From Candidatus Intricatilinea gracilis (GTDB lineage Bacteria; Pseudomonadota; Gammaproteobacteria; Burkholderiales; Burkholderiaceae_C), in the NCBI GenBank assembly GCA_016702605.1, contig JADJDQ010000007.1:178031-242030 (forward strand): 64,000 nt of DNA. Direction: 5' to 3'. Shown here piece by piece: positions 9,460-17,595 of this stretch (position 1 is the stretch's first letter; the number at the start of each line of letters is the position of its first letter). The notes under the pieces are model-generated. The model was not told the DNA's origin. It was given only the letters and a program-made list of their open reading frames with translations, and ran no database searches. A program made the translations under genes and the position numbers.

Positions 9460-10041
9460 ATGGCAACGGTGCGCGACGGCAACAAGGGCGTTCTGGTGGT
9501 GGTCGATGTTCAGGTCGGTGTGGTGCGTGATGCCTGGCAGGTGCCACGTGTCGTCGCCAACGTGGCCCGCCTGGTCGATCGAGCACGGGCCGAGGGGGTG
9601 CCGGTCGTGTGGGTGCAACATGCCGACGAGACCCTGCAACTGGGCAGCGCCGACTGGCAGTGGGTGACCGAACTGGTGCCCGCGTACGGCGAGCCGGTGA
9701 TCCACAAACGCTTCAATTCGGCCTTCGAGCAGACCTCGTTCGAGCAGGAGCTGGCGCGTGTCGGCGCCACCCACGTCACACTGGCCGGGGCGTCGAGCAA
9801 CTGGTGCATTCGCGCCACGGCCTACGCTGCACTCGAACGGGGCTACGACCTGACGCTGGTGGGTGATGGCCACACCACCGAAACCATGGTGCTGGACGAC
9901 GGCAGTCGGGTCGAGGCAGCCAGCGTGATCCAGGACCTCAACCTCACGATGACCTGGCTGGCCTACCCCGGGCGTGTCAACGGCTGTGCCAATGCCGACC
10001 AGATCGAGTTCGAGGTGCCCGGCGCCGGCAAGCAGCGCTAG
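9460..10041 (+). CDS. Isochorismatase-fold cysteine hydrolase
   Basis: A 193-residue cytoplasmic protein of the isochorismatase/nicotinamidase fold. The catalytic triad is visible: D16 in VVVDVQ, K83 in IHKRFNSAF and C116 in GASSNWCIRAT. Family members hydrolyse amides (nicotinamide, ureidoacrylate, carbamates) or isochorismate; the substrate cannot be told here. The ATG at 9460 follows a G-rich tract (GGGGGCAAG). It lies 53 bases after the nSTAND gene and just before a GNAT gene, with ordinary high-GC composition, and probably marks the right edge of the island rather than part of it. Confidence 0.85.
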   Translation: MATVRDGNKGVLVVVDVQVGVVRDAWQVPRVVANVARLVDRARAEGVPVVWVQHADETLQLGSADWQWVTELVPAYGEPVIHKRFNSAFEQTSFEQELARVGATHVTLAGASSNWCIRATAYAALERGYDLTLVGDGHTTETMVLDDGSRVEAASVIQDLNLTMTWLAYPGRVNGCANADQIEFEVPGAGKQR

Positions 10042-10057
10042 ATTCCTGGCCCCTTCC

Positions 10058-10513
10058 ATGCACATCGAGCGCGACGACATCACCCGCCCGCAGGTGCTGG
10101 CGCTGCTGCAGGAGCATCTGGACAACATGCACGAGTTGTCGCCGCCCGAACAGGTGTTCGCACTCGACGTGTCCAGGCTGAAGGTGCCCGACATCGATTT
10201 CTGGACCGTCTGGGACGGTGGCGACCTGCTCGGCTGCGGCGCACTCAAGCAGTTGACGTCGACGCAGGGCGAAATCAAGTCGATGCGCACACCCGCCGCG
10301 AGTCGGCGTCGTGGCGCCGGTCGGGCGATGTTGACCCACATCGTTGCCGTTGCACGCGCGCGTGGCTACGACAGGCTCAACCTCGAGACCGGCACTCACC
10401 CGGCCTTTGGTGCCGCCCACGCCTTGTATGCCAGCGCGGGGTTTGTCTTCTGCGGGCCCTTCGGCAGCTACTGCGAGGACCCGCACAGCGTATTCATGTC
10501 GCTGCAGCTGTAG
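10058..10513 (+). CDS. GNAT-family N-acetyltransferase
   Basis: A 151-residue GNAT-fold protein. It shows the acetyl-CoA loop as SRRRGAGRAML (the R/Q-x-x-G-x-G/A pattern) at about 84-94, the following LNLETG strand, and the ALYASAGFVFCGPF block that closes the fold. Such single-domain GNATs acetylate small amines or protein N-termini; no substrate can be assigned. The start is the ATG at 10058, 17 bases after the upstream hydrolase, so both may be one transcript. The longer reading from 9974 overlaps the hydrolase and was rejected. Confidence 0.85.
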   Translation: MHIERDDITRPQVLALLQEHLDNMHELSPPEQVFALDVSRLKVPDIDFWTVWDGGDLLGCGALKQLTSTQGEIKSMRTPAASRRRGAGRAMLTHIVAVARARGYDRLNLETGTHPAFGAAHALYASAGFVFCGPFGSYCEDPHSVFMSLQL

Positions 10514-10546
10514 GGCAGCCACACGGCAGGAGCTGTGCTGCTCGGC

Positions 10547-13348
10547 TCAGAGCTTGCTCAGCGACGCCACCTCGTCGTCCAGCTCGAGCCAGATGCGTTG
10601 TTGTTGCCACGCCTGTCGCCAGGCTGGCAACTGGTCGGCGGGCATCGGCCGGGCAATGCCGTAACCCTGCACCTGGCGACACCCCATGCGGCGCAACACG
10701 GCGCCGTGTTCGAGGGTTTCGACCCCTTCGGCGATGACCTGGCGGTGAAACACGTTGGCCAGCTCGATCACACCCTTGACGATGCCCAGGTCCTCGGCAT
10801 TGCCGAGCATGTTGCGCACGAAACTCTGATCGATCTTGAGCGTGTGCACCGGCAGCTTGCGCAGGTAGGTGAGCGACGAATAGCCGGTGCCGAAGTCGTC
10901 GAGCGAGAAGGCCACACCCAGCGCCGTGCAGCGATGCAGGATGTCGACGGCCTGCTCCATGTCCTCGATGGCCGCGGTCTCGAGCATCTCGAGTTCGAGG
11001 TGCGCCGGATCCACCGCCGAATGCAGCGACAGTGCCAGCGCCAGGCGCTCGCAGAAGTCGGGCTTGAGCAGGTGGTTGGCGCTGATGTTGACACTCACCT
11101 TGATCGTCAGGCCCTGCCGTGCCCAGGCGGCGATCTGGTTCAGCGCGGTATCGAGCACCCATTCACCCAGCGGTTTCTCGAGCTCGCTGCCACTCACGTG
11201 GTGCAAAAAGGCGCCCGGCGCCAGAAGCCCACGTTCGGGGTGTTGCCAGCGGATCAGCGCCTCGGCGCCGGTCACCTCGCCGCTCACCAGATCGACCTTG
11301 GGCTGATAGTGCAGCACGAACTCGCTGCGATCCATCGCCAGGCGCAGTTCCGTCAGCTGGTCGCGGCGCAACTGCGTGCGCCGGTCGATGTCCAGGTCGA
11401 ACAGCTGGTAGCGGTTCTTGCCCACCTGTTTGGCCAGGTACATGGCCTGATCGGCGTGGCGCAACAGGGTGTCGGGGTCGGCGTCGTCGGCCGGGTACAG
11501 GCTGACGCCGATGCTGGCCGTACTGCGCAGCAGGTGGCCGTCGACCTGCACCGGCTGGCGCAGCGCCTGCAGCACACGGTCGAGGATGTGGGTGCAGTCG
11601 TCGACCGTGCCCAGGTCGTTGAGCAGCAGCACGAACTCGTCACCGCCCATACGCGCCAGGGTGTCCTGTGCACGCAAGGTCGACTTGAGCTGGTCGGCGA
11701 TGCCGATCAGCACCTGGTCACCCACCGCGTGGCCGTAGGTGTCGTTGATGGACTTGAAGGCGTCCAGATCCAGCAGGCACACGGCGCTGAGTTTGCCGCT
11801 GCGCCGCGCGCGCAGCAGCGACTGCTGCAGCCGGTCGGTCAGCAGTCGGCGATTGGGAAGGCTGGTGAGTGCATCGAAGTTGGCCACCCGGTCGAGTTCG
11901 GCCTGGTGTGCCTTGAGCTGGGTGATGTCGGCGAACACACTCACGTAATGCAACACACTGTTTTTCTCGTCGCGCACCACCGAGATCGACTGCAGCGTGG
12001 CGTACAACTCGCCGTCCTTGCGACGGTTCCAGATCTCGCCCTGCCAGAAGTCGTGCTTGTTGAGCGAGGCCCACATCTCGGCGTAAAACGGTTTGTCGTG
12101 CCGGCCCGACGCCAGCAGCCGCGGGTTGCGGCCCGCGACCTCGGGCTCGGCATAACCGGTGATACGTGTGAACGCCGGATTGACCTTGCTGAAGTTGCCC
12201 GCCGGGTCGGTGACGGCGATGCCTTCGTAGCTGTTTTCGAACACGATGCTGGCCTCGCGTTTGGCCAGTTCGAACTGCTTGCGTTCGGTGATGTCGGTGC
12301 CCAGCACGAAGTAGCCCGCCACCGCGCCATGGTCATCGAACTTGGGCACGTAACTGATGGCCTGCCACACTCCCTCGAACGGCTGCCAGTCGTAACCCTG
12401 CGGCTGGCCTTGCAGCACCTTCACGACGAGTGGCCCGGCAATGGCGTAACGCTGTGCACCCAGCACCTCGCGCACCGTGTGCCCGGTGATGTCGGCCTGG
12501 TCGGGCGCAAAACGTTGCTGGTAACGCGCGTTGACGTAGACGTAACGCTGCGCGGCGTCGACATAGGCGATCAGCGCCGGCACGCTGTCGATCATGCTGC
12601 GCAGGTGAGTCTGGCTGTCGTGCAGCTGCGCCGTGCGTTCGGCTACCCGCTGTTCGAGCAGCCGGTTCTGCTCGGTGATCGATGCCTCGACCAGGCGATT
12701 GCCTTCTTCGGACGCTGCCAGCTGGCGCCGGATCAGCACATAGGCGCCGGCCAGCAGCGCCAGCAAGCTGAGCGATGCCGCCGCGCCGGCTGCCACCATG
12801 CCCTGGCGTGCACTGCTTTCGTAGGCGTCCTGCGCCTGCAGGCGGCGTTGCTGCTCTTCTTCCATGTCGCGCAGCAGGTTGTAGGTGCGATTGCGTGTCT
12901 GCGCCAGCGGGGCCGTGGCGACAAACGCATCGGCCGCAGCCTGGCCCTGGTTTCGGCGCAAGGTCTCGACCTGCCGGCTGATGGCGAGCCGTGTGTCGAT
13001 GACCCGGCGCAGCTCGGCCCAGTGGGCGCTTTGCACCCGGTCGCCGCCGATGCGGCCCTTCAGGCTGTGCATCAGCTCTTCGCGCGCCCGCATGGCCACG
13101 TCGCGTTCGGCCAGGCGCGCCACATCTCCACTGATACGAAATGTCTGGGTGCTCAGCTCGACCTCGACAGTGTGGGTGCGCACCCGCAGCAGGTCGTTGA
13201 GCAGTTGGTGTGACAGGCCGACTCGTTGTGTGGCCTGTGAGGCATCACGCGCCATCAGCCAAGTCAGTGCCGTCAAGGCGGTCACCACGAGCGCGGCCAT
13301 GGCAAAGGCGGCCAATATCCTGGCTTCGAATCCGGACTTCTGCTTCAC
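10547..13348 (-). CDS. Membrane CHASE3/PAS/GGDEF/EAL cyclic-di-GMP protein
   Basis: A 933-residue protein. In order it has a first membrane helix (about 14-33), a CHASE3-like periplasmic helical sensor, a second membrane helix (about 193-213), a linker coiled coil, two PAS/PAC domains (about 240-480), a GGDEF domain with an intact MGGDEF motif (about 566), and an EAL domain with the intact GAEALIRWQ signature (about 690) and the downstream LDDFGTGYSS and IAEGVET motifs. Both the diguanylate cyclase and phosphodiesterase signatures look catalytically complete. The start is GTG (MKQKSGF) with only a weak ribosome site. It is convergent with the GNAT gene and likely controls biofilm/motility decisions through c-di-GMP. 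Confidence 0.93.
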   Translation of the reverse strand: MKQKSGFEARILAAFAMAALVVTALTALTWLMARDASQATQRVGLSHQLLNDLLRVRTHTVEVELSTQTFRISGDVARLAERDVAMRAREELMHSLKGRIGGDRVQSAHWAELRRVIDTRLAISRQVETLRRNQGQAAADAFVATAPLAQTRNRTYNLLRDMEEEQQRRLQAQDAYESSARQGMVAAGAAASLSLLALLAGAYVLIRRQLAASEEGNRLVEASITEQNRLLEQRVAERTAQLHDSQTHLRSMIDSVPALIAYVDAAQRYVYVNARYQQRFAPDQADITGHTVREVLGAQRYAIAGPLVVKVLQGQPQGYDWQPFEGVWQAISYVPKFDDHGAVAGYFVLGTDITERKQFELAKREASIVFENSYEGIAVTDPAGNFSKVNPAFTRITGYAEPEVAGRNPRLLASGRHDKPFYAEMWASLNKHDFWQGEIWNRRKDGELYATLQSISVVRDEKNSVLHYVSVFADITQLKAHQAELDRVANFDALTSLPNRRLLTDRLQQSLLRARRSGKLSAVCLLDLDAFKSINDTYGHAVGDQVLIGIADQLKSTLRAQDTLARMGGDEFVLLLNDLGTVDDCTHILDRVLQALRQPVQVDGHLLRSTASIGVSLYPADDADPDTLLRHADQAMYLAKQVGKNRYQLFDLDIDRRTQLRRDQLTELRLAMDRSEFVLHYQPKVDLVSGEVTGAEALIRWQHPERGLLAPGAFLHHVSGSELEKPLGEWVLDTALNQIAAWARQGLTIKVSVNISANHLLKPDFCERLALALSLHSAVDPAHLELEMLETAAIEDMEQAVDILHRCTALGVAFSLDDFGTGYSSLTYLRKLPVHTLKIDQSFVRNMLGNAEDLGIVKGVIELANVFHRQVIAEGVETLEHGAVLRRMGCRQVQGYGIARPMPADQLPAWRQAWQQQRIWLELDDEVASLSKL

Positions 13349-13519
13349 GGGGCCACCGAGTCCTTTGTACCCAGCCGATCACGGTGTCGGTCGACGTGTC
13401 GATCACCGAGCCGATCCTTGTCACGAGTGCTCCGCTGCGGCATGTCGGCGGTCTCGAATCCTGACGCGGCATGTTAAGTCGACGAGGTGCAACCGACTCG
13501 CCCCCCGGCCATGCGGGCG

Positions 13520-14554
13520 TCATGCGGCGCCACATACCTCGCGCTGCGGGCAACTTTGCGCCTCGTCGGCCGACTCGACCTGCAAGGTGCTGTGGTCGAT
13601 GCCGAAGTGCTCGCGCAGTTCGGCACGCGCCTGGGTGAGCAGGCTGCTGTCGGCGCCGCTGCTGCCGGTGCTGTGGCCACTGGGGGCTGCGGCACGCACC
13701 AGGTGGGCGGTGAGTGCGTTTTCGGAGCTGGCCAGCGCCCACACATGCAGGTCATGCACGCCGGCCACGCCGGGAATACCTTCGAGGCAACGCCGCACGG
13801 CGGTCAGGTCGATGCTGGCCGGCACACCGTCGACCATCAGATGCAGGCTGGCGGTGAGCAGCGACCAGGTTGCCGCGATGATGATCAGCGTGATCGCCAG
13901 GCTGGTCAGGGCATCCAGCCACCACCAGCCCAGCCACAAGGTGAGCCCACCCGACACCACCACACCCAGCGACACCAGCGCGTCGCCTGCCATGTGCAGG
14001 AAGGCGCCGCGCAGATTGAGGTCACCGCCGTCTCGTGCGAACAACCAGGCCGTGACGCCGTTGATGACCACACCCGCCGCGGCCACGGCCATCACCAGGT
14101 CCGGCCGACCAACAAGCTGGGCCGCCGAGGCGCCCGCCGCCAGACGAGTGGCGGCCTCCCAGGCCAGGCCACCCATGGCCAGCAGCAGCACCACGGCGTT
14201 GATCAGGCTGGCCAGGATGGAGGCACGTCGCAGGCCGTAGCTGCGCCGCACGTCGGCCTGGCGACGCGCCAGCGCCATGCCCACCCAGGCGACGATCAGC
14301 CCGGCCACATCACCCAGGTTGTGACCGGCGTCGGCCAGCAGCGCCAGCGAGTTGGCCCACCAGCCCACACCCGCCTCCAGGCCGACAAAACCGAGGTTGA
14401 GCGCGATGGCCCAGACAAACACCCGCCCCTGGGCACCCGCCGCGAGCAGGGTGTGATCGTGGCTGTGGCCGTGGTCGTGGTCGTCGTCGTTGTGACCAGC
14501 TTGTGCCGACTCGTCGTGATGGTGATCGTGCGGGTAACCGTGCTGGGTTTTCAT
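13520..14554 (-). CDS. Cation diffusion facilitator (CzcD/ZitB-like) metal exporter
   Basis: A 344-residue inner-membrane transporter of the CDF family. A His/Asp-rich metal-collecting N-terminus (HDHHHDE, then HDHGHSHDH) precedes six predicted helices. The TM2 site reads DAGHNLGD and the TM5 site HMAGDALVS, which supply the Asp/His metal ligands. The cytoplasmic C-terminal domain contains HDLHVWAL and ends in a Cys-containing tail. The expected role is proton-driven efflux of Zn2+ (or Co2+/Cd2+). It stands alone on the minus strand, 81 bases upstream of the neighbouring rhodanese gene's 3' end. Confidence 0.92.
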   Translation of the reverse strand: MKTQHGYPHDHHHDESAQAGHNDDDHDHGHSHDHTLLAAGAQGRVFVWAIALNLGFVGLEAGVGWWANSLALLADAGHNLGDVAGLIVAWVGMALARRQADVRRSYGLRRASILASLINAVVLLLAMGGLAWEAATRLAAGASAAQLVGRPDLVMAVAAAGVVINGVTAWLFARDGGDLNLRGAFLHMAGDALVSLGVVVSGGLTLWLGWWWLDALTSLAITLIIIAATWSLLTASLHLMVDGVPASIDLTAVRRCLEGIPGVAGVHDLHVWALASSENALTAHLVRAAAPSGHSTGSSGADSSLLTQARAELREHFGIDHSTLQVESADEAQSCPQREVCGAA

Positions 14555-14635
14555 GCTGGATGCCTGTCACTGCACTTGCTTGAGGCTCGGGCCGGATCGC
14601 GTGTCTGCGGCCGGCAGTACCTCCAGACCTCCTTC

Positions 14636-16402
14636 TCACTCGGCGCGCAGCACCACAAAGCCGTGGGTGGCGTCGCGACCGAGCTGGGCGACCAGGCCGA
14701 ACTCCCAGTCGAGGTAGGCCTGCATCGCCTCGCGCGGTGCGTCCGTGCCTTCGTAGGGGCGACGGTAACGGTCGATGCGCGGGCTGGCGAGCTTGTGTTC
14801 GCCGCTGCGGGTGGGCAGGCCGGCCGCCACCCAGGCGGCGTTGCCGCCGTCGAGCAGCAACACTGGGCGGCCGCTCAGCGCTGCCACCTCGGGCAGGGCC
14901 TGGCGCGCGGCCTTGCCGTCGTTGCAGGTCAGCACGATGGGGCGCGGTGCACCGTCACCCTGGGCATGCACGATGGCCAGCGCCGCCGCGAGTTGGGATC
15001 GCAGCACCCACCAGGCACCGGCGATATGGCGCGCCACGTGTTGCGCGCTGGTCGCGAGGTTGATCAGTTCGACCTCGCCGCGCGACAGCGCTGCCGCCAG
15101 TTCGGTCGGTGTGATGGTGCGGGCCTCGGGCGCCGGCACGGCGGGCGGCCAGGCCGACCGATCGGTGTAGAGCTCGGCCGGCACATCGCACAACCAGGCC
15201 ACGTCCCAGCCCATCTGCGCTAGCCAGTGCGCCGTCATGGGCGCACGCACGCCGTCGCTCGGCACACCGTCCACACTCGGGCCATCGACCAGCATGATGC
15301 AGGCGCCGCGCACCGGCGCGTTCACGTCGGTCTCCTGCACCAGCTGGCCACCTTCGGCGCTGCCGAAGCCGGGCAGGTGGCCGGCGGCGTATTCGTCGGG
15401 CGTGCGTACGTCGTAGCGGTAGACGGTGCGGCCCGGCTGGTCGAGCTGGTTCCAGGCCTCGGCGCTCAGTCGCCGGGCACCGGCGCGGTCGGCCAGGCGC
15501 TGCGCCTTGGCGCGGGCCTCGGCCAGCGCAGCGGCATCGAGCAGAGGGCCAGGTCCGGCGTGGGCGCCGCCACTGCCTGAGGTGCCCGCCTCAGTCGCGG
15601 CGCTCACTGCAACCGGCGTGATCGCTGCGCCGCGAGTCGCTACCGCGCCGTACGCCGCATCACTGAACCGGCGCAGCTGGCCACGGTCGAGTGCATGGCC
15701 GGCGAGTGTCCAGCCGATGGTGCCGTTGCGCAGGGCGGCCACGGGGTTGGGGATGCCGAAGTTCACCAGCGACTGCGTGCCGATGATGCTGCGTGTGCGC
15801 CCCGCGCAGTTGACGATCACCCGGGTGGCCGGATCGGGAGCCAGCGCCCGCACCCGCAGCGCCAGTTCGGCGCCCGGCACACTGATGCCGGTCGGGATGC
15901 TCATGGTGCGGTATTCGTCGTAGCGGCGGGCGTCGAGCACCACCACGTCGGCCTGGGCGTCGAGCAGCGCCTTGACCTCGTCGGCCGACAGCGACGGTGT
16001 GTGGCGCACACCTTCCACCAGTTCACCGAAGGCCTTGCTTGGCACGTTCACATCTCGAAAGATCTCGCCTCCGCTGCGTTTCCAGCCGTCCAGCCCGCCG
16101 TCGAGCAGCGAGACGTTGGTGTAACCCAAGGCGATCAGCCGCCGCGCCGCTGGTTCGGCCAGGCCTTCACCGTCGTCCATCACGACGATGGGCACCTCGC
16201 GGCGCGGCAGCCGCCACGGGGCGTCCAGCTCGAGGCGCGACAGCGCAAGCTGGGCCGCGAACAGCGGATGCTGCTGCGCGAACGGGTCTTCCTCGCGCAC
16301 GTCGACGAGGGCGATCTCGCGCCCGGCCTTGAGTTCGGCGCGCACCGTTTCGCTGGACGTGACGGGCAGTGCGCGGTGTTGTTGTGGCACTGCGCCGCTC
16401 AT
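14636..16402 (-). CDS. Multidomain rhodanese (sulfurtransferase)
   Basis: A 588-residue protein with four rhodanese-like repeats. Repeat 1 (about 15-115) ends LLDGGLDGWKR. Repeat 2 (about 135-245) carries the active-site loop NCAGRTRSI with C199. Repeat 3 (about 285-400, YRYDVRTPDEYAAGHLPG) lacks the catalytic Cys. Repeat 4 (about 420-525) has LTCNDG with a Cys near 492 and LLDGGNAAW. Two repeats look active and two structural. The ATG at 16402 overlaps the stop of the upstream thiol dioxygenase gene (ATGA), so the pair is translationally coupled. It probably handles the sulfane or sulfite released downstream of thiol oxidation. No signal peptide is visible. Confidence 0.88.
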   Translation of the reverse strand: MSGAVPQQHRALPVTSSETVRAELKAGREIALVDVREEDPFAQQHPLFAAQLALSRLELDAPWRLPRREVPIVVMDDGEGLAEPAARRLIALGYTNVSLLDGGLDGWKRSGGEIFRDVNVPSKAFGELVEGVRHTPSLSADEVKALLDAQADVVVLDARRYDEYRTMSIPTGISVPGAELALRVRALAPDPATRVIVNCAGRTRSIIGTQSLVNFGIPNPVAALRNGTIGWTLAGHALDRGQLRRFSDAAYGAVATRGAAITPVAVSAATEAGTSGSGGAHAGPGPLLDAAALAEARAKAQRLADRAGARRLSAEAWNQLDQPGRTVYRYDVRTPDEYAAGHLPGFGSAEGGQLVQETDVNAPVRGACIMLVDGPSVDGVPSDGVRAPMTAHWLAQMGWDVAWLCDVPAELYTDRSAWPPAVPAPEARTITPTELAAALSRGEVELINLATSAQHVARHIAGAWWVLRSQLAAALAIVHAQGDGAPRPIVLTCNDGKAARQALPEVAALSGRPVLLLDGGNAAWVAAGLPTRSGEHKLASPRIDRYRRPYEGTDAPREAMQAYLDWEFGLVAQLGRDATHGFVVLRAE

Positions 16403-17010
16403 GCCGCAGCTCCGTCCTTGGACCTGTCCCACAGATTGGGCACCCAGGCATTGCTGTAGCCCGAGATGAACAGCTTGCGCCCCCCCTCGGGCGGAAACAC
16501 CGAGCGCCGCACCGCGCCGATGTTGGCGCCGTACACATGGATGCTGATCGAGGTCGCATCGGTGTAGGCGTTGCTCACCTTGTGCACGTCGCCGATGCTG
16601 GGTGACACAGCCTCCACCTGGCCGGGCAGCAGCCGCACCACCTCACCTTCGGGCCGTGCGATGCCGTCCGCGCCCAGCACATAGGGCTGCGCCACTTCCT
16701 CGCCACGCAACATGCCGATCAGGCCCCACACGGTGTGGTCGTGCACGGGGGTGTGTTGGCCCGGCCCCCACACGAAACTCACCACGCTGAAACGCTCGAG
16801 AGCATCGGCATGCAGCAGGTACTGGCGATAGAACTGCGGATGTGGCTCGGCCAGTTCGGGCGGCAGCCAGTCGTCGCGTGCCACGAGGGCTTCGAGCAGC
16901 GGCCTGGCGCGGGCCAGCAGGGCGGCTTCGTCCAGACCCAGGCCGATCAGGTCGGTGAGGGCGACGACGAAGTCGCGCAGGGGTGTGGCTGATGCGGCGG
17001 CGTTGGTCAT
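16399..17010 (-). CDS. Cysteine dioxygenase-type thiol dioxygenase (possibly 3-mercaptopropionate)
   Basis: A 203-residue cupin of the cysteine dioxygenase family. Iron ligands are H90 and H92 in HTPVHDHTVWG and H143 in GDVHKVSN. The Ser-His-Tyr triad is present as S156-I-H158-V-Y160. The mammalian crosslinking Cys position appears to be Gly (G96), as in bacterial enzymes. It should add O2 to a thiol to form a sulfinate; cysteine or 3-mercaptopropionate are both possible, and some bacterial homologues prefer the latter. It is transcribed ahead of, and overlaps, the multi-rhodanese gene. A 94-bp gap separates it from the divergent PH-domain gene and likely holds both promoters. Confidence 0.87.
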   Translation of the reverse strand: MTNAAASATPLRDFVVALTDLIGLGLDEAALLARARPLLEALVARDDWLPPELAEPHPQFYRQYLLHADALERFSVVSFVWGPGQHTPVHDHTVWGLIGMLRGEEVAQPYVLGADGIARPEGEVVRLLPGQVEAVSPSIGDVHKVSNAYTDATSISIHVYGANIGAVRRSVFPPEGGRKLFISGYSNAWVPNLWDRSKDGAAA

Positions 17011-17104
17011 GGGTCAGTCTCCTCGGGCGGTCGGCAGGCTCGCATTCTGCGGCGGGTGCCGGTACATCCGCCAGAATCGCGCCCAATCAACCGGGACCCC
17101 ACTC

Positions 17105-17524
17105 ATGAGCAGTTATGTCGAAGGTGCACTCGTCAAGGACGAACGGATCGTCCACCTCGGCCACACCAGCCTGTGGTCGATCTGGCACCTCATTGGCCTG
17201 GGTGTGGTGCTCACACCGGTCGCCATCGGGCTGGTCTTCCTGATCATGGCCTGGGTGCGCTACAAGACCACCGAGATCGGTGTCACCACCAAACGTGTCA
17301 TCGTCAAACACGGCTTCATCAGCCGCAAGACGGTGGAGATCAACATCGGCAAGGTCGAGAGCATCCAGGTCGACCAGTCACTTTTGGGTCGTATGCTCGA
17401 CTACGGCACCTTGCTCATCAGCGGCACCGGCACCGTGCACGCCCCACTCACCGGCATCGCTCAGCCGATGGAGTTCCGCAAGGCCTTCATCGAGGCGCAG
17501 GACGTGGCGAGGCGTGGCGGCTGA
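17105..17524 (+). CDS. PH-domain (bPH2/YdbT-like) membrane protein
   Basis: A 139-residue protein with one or two N-terminal hydrophobic helices (about 22-47), then a bacterial PH domain of the YdbT/YdbS type: TTEIGVTTKRVIVKHG, then SRKTVEINIGKVESIQVDQS and GTLLISGTG. These proteins sit in the inner membrane; their role is unsettled. The ATG at 17105 was chosen because the longer reading runs back into the divergent dioxygenase promoter. It is convergent with the next gene, with 71 bases between. Confidence 0.85.
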   Translation: MSSYVEGALVKDERIVHLGHTSLWSIWHLIGLGVVLTPVAIGLVFLIMAWVRYKTTEIGVTTKRVIVKHGFISRKTVEINIGKVESIQVDQSLLGRMLDYGTLLISGTGTVHAPLTGIAQPMEFRKAFIEAQDVARRGG

Positions 17525-17595
17525 CGCGTGACCCGATCTGATCTGCTGGTGCTGCTGCGTCAAGGCTGGTGTAGCCACCCGATGGCACGGCCCGA

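Noticed and set aside
10535..13213. Open frame of 892 codons on the plus strand
   Set aside because: It is the exact antisense of the GGDEF/EAL gene; the peptide is His/Gln/Val-rich and has no domain, as antisense frames of GC-rich genes do.
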